Positions 59,158 through 64,000 of a DNA stretch of 64,000 nt are shown in pieces. This DNA is from Halomarina ordinaria. GTDB lineage: Archaea > Halobacteriota > Halobacteria > Halobacteriales > Haloarculaceae. How positions within the stretch are numbered: position 1 is the first letter of the stretch; the number at the start of each line of letters is the position of its first letter. Both the position numbers and the translations under genes were made by a program. Below the pieces are notes generated by a model that made no database searches, was not told the origin of the DNA, and worked only from the letters and a program-made list of their open reading frames with translations. The DNA lies in NCBI RefSeq assembly GCF_030553305.1, contig NZ_JARRAH010000001.1, positions 2,108,001 through 2,172,000 of the forward strand. The letters are read 5' to 3'.

Positions 59158-59769
59158 ATGGAGGTCCACCACGTCACCGAGGACGCGGAGACGTTCACCT
59201 GCAACGCCTTCCTCGCGCTCGGGGAAGTACCGACGCTCGTCGACGTCGGCGCGATGCCCGGCGTCGAAGGCGTCGTTCGCGAGCACACCGACAGCGTCGA
59301 GCGCGTCGTCCTCACCCACCAGCACGGCGACCACGTCGCCGAACTCGACGCCGTCGTCGACGCCTTCGACCCGGCGGTGTACGCCTACGCGGAGCACCCC
59401 CACCGCACCCACGCCCTCGCCGACGGCGACACCGTCCGCATCGGCGACGAGACGTTCGAGGCGGTGTTCACCCCCGGCCACGCCGACGACCACCTCGCGT
59501 TCGTCAGCGACGCGACGCTCTTCGGCGGCGACGTCGTCGTCCACGACGACGGCGCGTTCGACTACGGGAGCTTCGGCCGCACCGACATGGCCGGCCAGTC
59601 GCGCGAACGACTCATCGAGTCCATCGAGACGCTCCTCGAACGGCTGCCCGACGGCGTCGAACACATGTACTCCGGCCACGGCGGCGTCTTCCACGGCGAC
59701 GTCCGCGACGTCGTCGAGACGGCGCTCTCCCGCGCCGAGCAGCGCGAACCGAAGTACCCCGACGAGTAG
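59158..59769 (+). CDS. Metallo-beta-lactamase-fold hydrolase
   Basis: The 203-residue protein has the zinc motif VVLTHQHGDHVAEL (HxHxDH), VFTPGHADDHLAF, LFGGDVVVHDDG with the bridging Asp, and MYSGHGGVFHGDV. It is of the glyoxalase II-like group, but the C-terminal domain of glyoxalase II is missing. Substrate unknown. The ATG at 59158 is chosen because the fold begins at once. Confidence 0.88.
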   Translation: MEVHHVTEDAETFTCNAFLALGEVPTLVDVGAMPGVEGVVREHTDSVERVVLTHQHGDHVAELDAVVDAFDPAVYAYAEHPHRTHALADGDTVRIGDETFEAVFTPGHADDHLAFVSDATLFGGDVVVHDDGAFDYGSFGRTDMAGQSRERLIESIETLLERLPDGVEHMYSGHGGVFHGDVRDVVETALSRAEQREPKYPDE

Positions 59770-59949
59770 ACCGACCTTTCTACCGGGACGGACCTGCCCC
59801 CCGTGCGCTGAACGTCGTCGCGGGACGTTCATGAGTGTGCGATGCCACGTCCCGCAGGTCCACCTCTGCCGTCGTCGCGTCGCCCGGCCGCCTGCCATCG
59901 ATTGGCACGGCCCCCCAAAGGGTTTGCTCGCCCCCGATAACGTCCAGCT
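59770..59949. other. Intergenic region with hairpin repeat copy 2
   Basis: No gene is supported. A TATA-like GACCTTTCTACC (59773-59784) precedes the hairpin by about 40 bases. A GGGTTTGCTCG element near 59920 serves the GNAT gene to the right. Confidence 0.4.
59818..59855. repeat. Hairpin repeat, copy 2
   Basis: The stem arms are GCGGGACGT (59820-59828) and ACGTCCCGC (59847-59855), nine perfect pairs, around a loop with GTGTGCGATGCC. It is the partner of the copy at 56761-56800, with a compensatory change in the stem. Confidence 0.5.
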
Positions 59950-60486
59950 ATGCCCGGACCCGTCTTCCTGCGCGGCGAGTCGGTCGTGCTCCGAACCGTC
60001 GAGGACGAGGACCTGACGTTCCTCCAGGAGGCCATCAACGACCCCGTCGTGCGCCGCCACCTCGGAGCCAGTACGCCCATCAACGGCGAGCAGGAGCGCG
60101 AGTGGTTCGAGGAGCGTGCCTCGGGCGACGACCAGGTCAGCCTCCTCGTCTGCCGCGGCGAGGAGGTCATGGGCTCCATCAGCCTCCACCCTCACGGCGA
60201 ACTGCGCGTCAACGCCGAGCTCGGCCTCTTCCTCGCCGAGGAATTCTGGGGCCACGGCTACGGTACCGAGGCCAGTCGCCTCCTCACGGACTACGCGTTC
60301 CGCGAGCGACGCCACCACCGCGTGTTCGCCCGCGTCTTCGAGGGGAACGAGGGGTCGGCACGGGTCTGGGAGAAACTCGGCTTCCGTCACGAGGCGACCC
60401 ACCGCGAGTCGGCGTTCCTCGACGGCGAGTACGTGGACGTCCACCACTACGCGGTGCTCGAAGACGAGTGGTCGAGTGAGGAGTGA
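59950..60486 (+). CDS. GNAT-family N-acetyltransferase, RimJ/RimL type
   Basis: The 178-residue protein has the RimJ/RimL pattern: FLRGESVVLRTVEDEDLTFLQEAINDPVVRRHL, GSISLHPHGELRVNAELGLFLAEEFWGHGYGTEASRLLTDYAF with the CoA loop WGHGYGTEA, and NEGSARVWEKLGFRHEATHR. Targets may be protein N-termini or small amines. It ends in acidic residues. Confidence 0.9.
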   Translation: MPGPVFLRGESVVLRTVEDEDLTFLQEAINDPVVRRHLGASTPINGEQEREWFEERASGDDQVSLLVCRGEEVMGSISLHPHGELRVNAELGLFLAEEFWGHGYGTEASRLLTDYAFRERRHHRVFARVFEGNEGSARVWEKLGFRHEATHRESAFLDGEYVDVHHYAVLEDEWSSEE

Positions 60487-60680
60487 GCGGCCGAGCGAGG
60501 AGTGAGCGGTCGCCGTCCCTCGCGATTTCGAGTGCGCGAGCGGAGCGAGCGCACGAGAAACCGTCTCGGCCAGCGACCACCGCGCGAACGTCGTGAGCGC
60601 GACGGGAGCGAGCCGTCGTTTTCGTGGAGGTTCCGCCTGCGAACGGGGCGCACGGCGCCGAGTGAGTGCGGCAAAACGCC
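60487..60680. other. Intergenic spacer, low complexity
   Basis: The region contains an imperfect direct repeat of GAGCGAGGAGTGAGCGG directly after the GNAT stop, and GGAGCGAGCG-type words. No gene, tRNA or hairpin with loop conservation was recognised. Confidence 0.4.
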
Positions 60681-63600
60681 CTACATGAAGTCCGCGATGC
60701 CGCTCTGTTTGTTCTGGTCGTTCTCGAAGACGCTCTCGAGGCTCTTCTCCAGCACTTCGAGGCGCTGTTTCGTGTAGTCGCGGCAGTCGTACTCCTCGGC
60801 GACGCGGATGGCCGTGGTCATGTACTTGTTCACCGACCCCTGGTGGACGGTGAGGTTCACGCGGCCACCGCACTCGCGACAGTCGCCCGTCAGGGGCATC
60901 CGGCGGTACTTCTCCCCGCAGTCGAGACAGCGCGTCTCCTGTCGGGAGAACGCCCGGAGGTTCCCGATGAGGTCCGGCAGGAAGTGGTACTCGATGACGC
61001 GCTCCGCGACGTCCGTCTCGTCGACGGCCCGGAGCTTCCGCGCCAGCTGGAGCTGGGCGTCCATCTTCTCCATCATGCTCCCGAGGGTCTTGTACGCCGA
61101 GAGGTCCGGCCCGAGCGCGATGTTCGAGGTGTCGTGGGTGTGGTCGAAGCCGACGTACTCGCGGTCGGTACCGAGGGACGACTCGGCGATGGTGACGTCC
61201 ACCTCCTCGGGGTCGGCCAGCCGCCGCGACGCCTCGTAGAACTCCCGCGGGTAGCTCCGGACGACGTCCATGTTGTGCGCCTCGTCGTCGATTTCCGAGG
61301 GGTCGATGCGCGAGGACATCACCAGCGGCGCGTCCATCTGCCCGCCGCGCTTGTCCGGGAGGAACGACTTCGAGAAGTTGAGCAGGCCGTCCATGAGGAG
61401 CATGACGCAGTCTTCGTCCCCGTCACACTGTCGGACCGACAGGTCGTTTGCGACGAGCGAGTGGGTGTCCTCGACCGTGAGGCAGTAGACGTGGTCGGTG
61501 TCCGATTCGACGACCCTGACCTCCTCGACGGGGTCGAGCAGGTACTCGTCGGTGCCACCGTCGTAACAGTACGCGTGGCGACCATCTGGCCGGACAGCGG
61601 CGGCGTTCGAACGCAGAACGTCGTCTTTCCGACCGAGATGGAACCCGACTCGATCGGCGAACCGAACGGCGTCGTCCCGAGAAACGTCGATCTCGTACCC
61701 CGGCCGCGAGGTCGACATGTCGTCCTCGTCGTAGAACTCCGGGAACTGCTCGTGGAGCAGGAGCGGGGGCACTCGATTCACCTGTGCCGTGATGTCGAGT
61801 CGAGTGAGGAGTGCGACGAGGTCGGACGCGAGTTCCTCGCTGACCGTGCTGGCGGTGACGCGAGGCACGTCCGCGTCGGCGTGTCCGTCTCCACTGAAGT
61901 AGCCGCTCAGATACGCACCGACGACGCGGTCCGGCGCGTCGAAGACGCACTGCGGGACCCGTTTCGTGTGGGCACGAACACCCGCGTCCAGAACAGTGTC
62001 GAAGAACGTACGGAGCAGGCGACCGGAGGCGGTCACTTTCGCGTGGTTCTCCTCGTACGGTTCGACGCCGAACGCCCCCGCGAGGCCGTCGACGAAGAAC
62101 TCCCTCGCCTCCCGTTCGGTGCCGCAGATCGTGGTCTGGTGAATCGTTCCCTTCGGGGTCTCCTGTTCGCGTGCGAACCCCTCCGCCGCGTAGTACCCGA
62201 GGAGCGTCGCGAGACGTTCGTCGAGGGCGACGAACCGGTCGACCTCGGTCCGGTCGCGTTTCATCCCCAGGCGACAGTCGGCGGGGACGAACGCCAGGAG
62301 CGCCGCGTCGGTCTCGAAGAACTCCGACAGTAGCGACACCGGGATGCTCTCGCGGTAGAGGTAGTTGCTCAATCCCTTCTTCGTCAGTCCGAGGTGGTCA
62401 GCCGTGCTCTGAAGCGGGTAGAACTGACCGTTCCAGCCCTCGGAGAGGCGGTCGGTGAACAGTTCGTACAGCCGACTTCTGTCCAGCCCTTTGACCATGA
62501 GCCGGTCGTTGTCGATGCTCGGCTCGTCGAGGAACGCTTCGAGCAGGTCGAACCGGCGCTCGGTCTCCCCCGCCGACACCGAATCGAGGTGTCGGGGTTT
62601 GACCAATCGACTGTCCTCGTCGAGTTCTCTGGCTTCGACCGACGTGATCTGGCCGTGGTCCGGGTCGTAGACGTGCACCCGGTGGTCCGGCGTGACGACC
62701 AGTTCTCGACCGGATTCGGTCCTGACCTCGACCACGTGAGCCGGTGACGGGTGTTTGCTCACGGCACTGACGGGCTGGACCGACTGTGACCCGTCCGCCC
62801 CGAGGGACGGGACGTGCGGCCGTGACACACCGTCGAGTTCCTGGACGAGCGTGCCGAAGTCGTCCGACTCCGGGTCGTCGAGTCGCGCTTCGACGAACGT
62901 CTCGATGCGCTCGTGGCGCCACGCGCCGTCCTCGCCCTCGTACCACAGTTTCGTATCGGGGTGGAAGCAGTTGCGGCGCTTCGCTGCGTGAAAGTACGGA
63001 TGTGCGTAGCCGACAGCCGCGCTCGTGAATCCTACGACCCTCCCGACGACGGCGGCGGAGGTGTGGGGCGCCATGCCGAACACCAGTTCGCCGACGAGGT
63101 CCTGTCGCTCCTCGACGTCGTAGAACGGTTCCAGCCCGTAGTACTGCGTCAGGAGCGCGTCGACGAAGTCGGCGGTCTTGAGCATGTGTTCCGCGGCACC
63201 GTCGGAGAGGACGATGTCCTGGACGCGCAGTTCGACCAGTTGGTCGTCGTGGCGGAGGGGTTCGCCGTCGACGTCCGTCTCGTAGCCGAGCGACCGTAGC
63301 TGGTCGACCGAGACGTCGAGTTCGGCGGCCCGAACGGCCGTCACCGGCAGGTCGGTCATGTCGTAGCGGACGGTGCCGTCCTTGAACGTCGAGACGCCGT
63401 GTTTCGCCCGGAGGACGCCCTTCTCGATGGGTTCGGGGACCTTCTCGGCGGACGTGAGCCCCTTCACGCCCTTCAGAATCTCGAAGACGCCGGGGCGTTC
63501 GCCGACGGTCGCGAGCGCCTCGCGGTACTCGCTCGCCAGGTCGACGGTCCGGTACTCGACGGGTTCGGCGTCGCGCCCGCACCGGGGACAGACCGCGCGC

Positions 63601-64000
63601 CCCGCCTCGTCGAGTTCGGCGCGCACCTCACAGGAGTAACACTCGTAGACGGCGTCGGTGTGCGTCGAACAGTCGGGACAGCGCGCTTTGAACGTCCGCT
63701 CCCCGCAGTCGGGGCACTCGCGGCGGGCGACCTGCACCTCGACCTGACCGGCGGCGCCGCGCATCGAGTCGGTGTGCGAGGCGGCCTGCCCGAGGTTGCG
63801 CTGGCTACCGCCCGCCTCGGCGATGGGGAAGAGCGTGTGGACCGCGGGGCTCATCTCGCGCTTCTCGGACTTCTCGGGCCGGCCCATCCGGTTGCCGATG
63901 CGGGTCGGCGCGCGCTCCTGGACGGCGAAGGGGGCGACCTCCTCGACGGCCTGCTGGGCGCTCGCGCCGTCCTCCCACTCGCGCGCCGCGGGCGAGAGGG
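60681..64000 (-). CDS. polC: DNA polymerase D large subunit (PolC/DP2), N-terminus beyond the window, with intein
   Basis: PolC is the catalytic subunit of the archaeal replicative polymerase PolD. About 1,106 codons are readable. From the edge inward: PFAVQERAPTRIGNRMGRPEKSEKRE, zinc knuckles (CPDCGERTFKARCPDC, CPRCG), VVGRVVGFTSAAVGYAHPYFHAAKRRN, and after the intein CDGDEDCVMLLMDGLLNFS. A further zinc ribbon, CLDCGEKYRRMPLTGDC with CRECGG, follows, and the end is NDQNKQSGIADFM. The acidic DGDED holds catalytic Asp residues, so the intein sits right at the active site. The N-terminal domains are not in this window. Confidence 0.95.
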   Translation of the reverse strand, partial: LSPAAREWEDGASAQQAVEEVAPFAVQERAPTRIGNRMGRPEKSEKREMSPAVHTLFPIAEAGGSQRNLGQAASHTDSMRGAAGQVEVQVARRECPDCGERTFKARCPDCSTHTDAVYECYSCEVRAELDEAGRAVCPRCGRDAEPVEYRTVDLASEYREALATVGERPGVFEILKGVKGLTSAEKVPEPIEKGVLRAKHGVSTFKDGTVRYDMTDLPVTAVRAAELDVSVDQLRSLGYETDVDGEPLRHDDQLVELRVQDIVLSDGAAEHMLKTADFVDALLTQYYGLEPFYDVEERQDLVGELVFGMAPHTSAAVVGRVVGFTSAAVGYAHPYFHAAKRRNCFHPDTKLWYEGEDGAWRHERIETFVEARLDDPESDDFGTLVQELDGVSRPHVPSLGADGSQSVQPVSAVSKHPSPAHVVEVRTESGRELVVTPDHRVHVYDPDHGQITSVEARELDEDSRLVKPRHLDSVSAGETERRFDLLEAFLDEPSIDNDRLMVKGLDRSRLYELFTDRLSEGWNGQFYPLQSTADHLGLTKKGLSNYLYRESIPVSLLSEFFETDAALLAFVPADCRLGMKRDRTEVDRFVALDERLATLLGYYAAEGFAREQETPKGTIHQTTICGTEREAREFFVDGLAGAFGVEPYEENHAKVTASGRLLRTFFDTVLDAGVRAHTKRVPQCVFDAPDRVVGAYLSGYFSGDGHADADVPRVTASTVSEELASDLVALLTRLDITAQVNRVPPLLLHEQFPEFYDEDDMSTSRPGYEIDVSRDDAVRFADRVGFHLGRKDDVLRSNAAAVRPDGRHAYCYDGGTDEYLLDPVEEVRVVESDTDHVYCLTVEDTHSLVANDLSVRQCDGDEDCVMLLMDGLLNFSKSFLPDKRGGQMDAPLVMSSRIDPSEIDDEAHNMDVVRSYPREFYEASRRLADPEEVDVTIAESSLGTDREYVGFDHTHDTSNIALGPDLSAYKTLGSMMEKMDAQLQLARKLRAVDETDVAERVIEYHFLPDLIGNLRAFSRQETRCLDCGEKYRRMPLTGDCRECGGRVNLTVHQGSVNKYMTTAIRVAEEYDCRDYTKQRLEVLEKSLESVFENDQNKQSGIADFM
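61428..62969 (-). mobile_element. Intein with LAGLIDADG homing endonuclease in PolC
   Basis: This 514-residue in-frame insertion lies between AAKRRN and CDGDED of PolC. It starts with Cys (CFHPDTKLWYEGEDG) and carries the block-B-like GRELVVTPDHRVHVYD. Two dodecapeptides, LLGYYAAEGFA and YLSGYFSGDGHA, belong to the DOD endonuclease. It ends with VYCLTVEDTHSLVANDLSVRQ. The C-terminal residue is Gln instead of the usual Asn, with Arg before it. The +1 residue is Cys. Splicing competence is likely because the host frame is intact, but it was not shown. Confidence 0.92.

Noticed and set aside
59831-60016. Coding frame starting MSVRCHVPQVHL through hairpin copy 2
   Set aside because: The frame is basic and Cys/Ser-rich, unlike haloarchaeal proteins. 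It runs through the hairpin repeat and into the GNAT gene in another frame.
60487-60560. Target-site duplication of an insertion element (GAGCGAGGAGTGAGCGG repeats)
   Set aside because: The copies are adjacent and imperfect, with no transposase or terminal inverted repeats nearby. This is better explained by local slippage.

Overview
The window is chromosomal DNA of an extremely halophilic archaeon (class Halobacteria). The evidence is consistent throughout. The DNA is very GC-rich, the proteins are strongly acidic (Asp/Glu-rich, Lys-poor), and the information-processing genes are archaeal (Orc/Cdc6, PCNA, PriL, the PolC large subunit with an intein, an RFC small-subunit paralogue, Hjc, TBP, aIF1A, Rio1, thermosome). 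It also carries archaeal lipid synthesis (CarS), Bat-type HTH regulators and the haloarchaeal double-length TatC. Many starts sit about 26-30 nt after a TATA-like element, as expected for leaderless transcripts. Genus cannot be fixed from the window alone.

Layout. 1-5.9 kb: proline dehydrogenase (partial), carS, an orc/cdc6 paralogue, a MutS-family ATPase and an orphan larE. 5.9-11.5 kb: a phosphatase, the divergent tatC pair, a small regulator and a VUT/YhhQ-type transporter. 11.4-17.8 kb: a replication and repair block with rlmE, pcn, priL, hjc and two regulators or zinc proteins. 18-24.8 kb: S-adenosylhomocysteine metabolism, a secreted repeat protein, hisG, tbp and a tRNA methyltransferase. 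25-36.5 kb: an rfc-like gene, RNase Z, a DUF460 protein, and the translation cluster aIF1A-rio1-(regulator, trpS, GNAT)-KH protein. 35-46 kb: phenylacetate catabolism (paaK-maoC, then paaA-B-C-D plus a split zinc ribbon). Between its halves lie a Ser-Asp-repeat surface protein and a compact four-gene operon of acidic, self-association-prone proteins that I cannot assign. 46-60.5 kb: thermosome, cation antiporter, lrp/glnA, membrane proteins, trm1, hisH, uracil-DNA glycosylase and small haloarchaeal families. 60.7-64 kb: the 3' part of polC with a 514-residue endonuclease-bearing intein.

How the genes work together. The paa genes form a route from phenylacetate to phenylacetyl-CoA (PaaK) and its ring epoxide (PaaABC with PaaD maturation). 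A Bat-like regulator diverges from paaA across one shared TATA element. AhcY and the nearby adenosine-type deaminase act on the same metabolite family. HisG and HisH are two separated steps of histidine synthesis. Lrp faces glnA. aIF1A, Rio1 and the KH protein belong to initiation and small-subunit maturation.

The two observations most worth testing are a possible translation-sensing leader in front of trpS (a 25-codon ORF with Trp-Arg-Trp codons inside a perfect 8-bp stem, and its stop codon in the loop of a second hairpin) and the unassigned operon at 40.1-42.4 kb. No rRNA, tRNA, CRISPR array, insertion sequence or convincing replication origin was seen.
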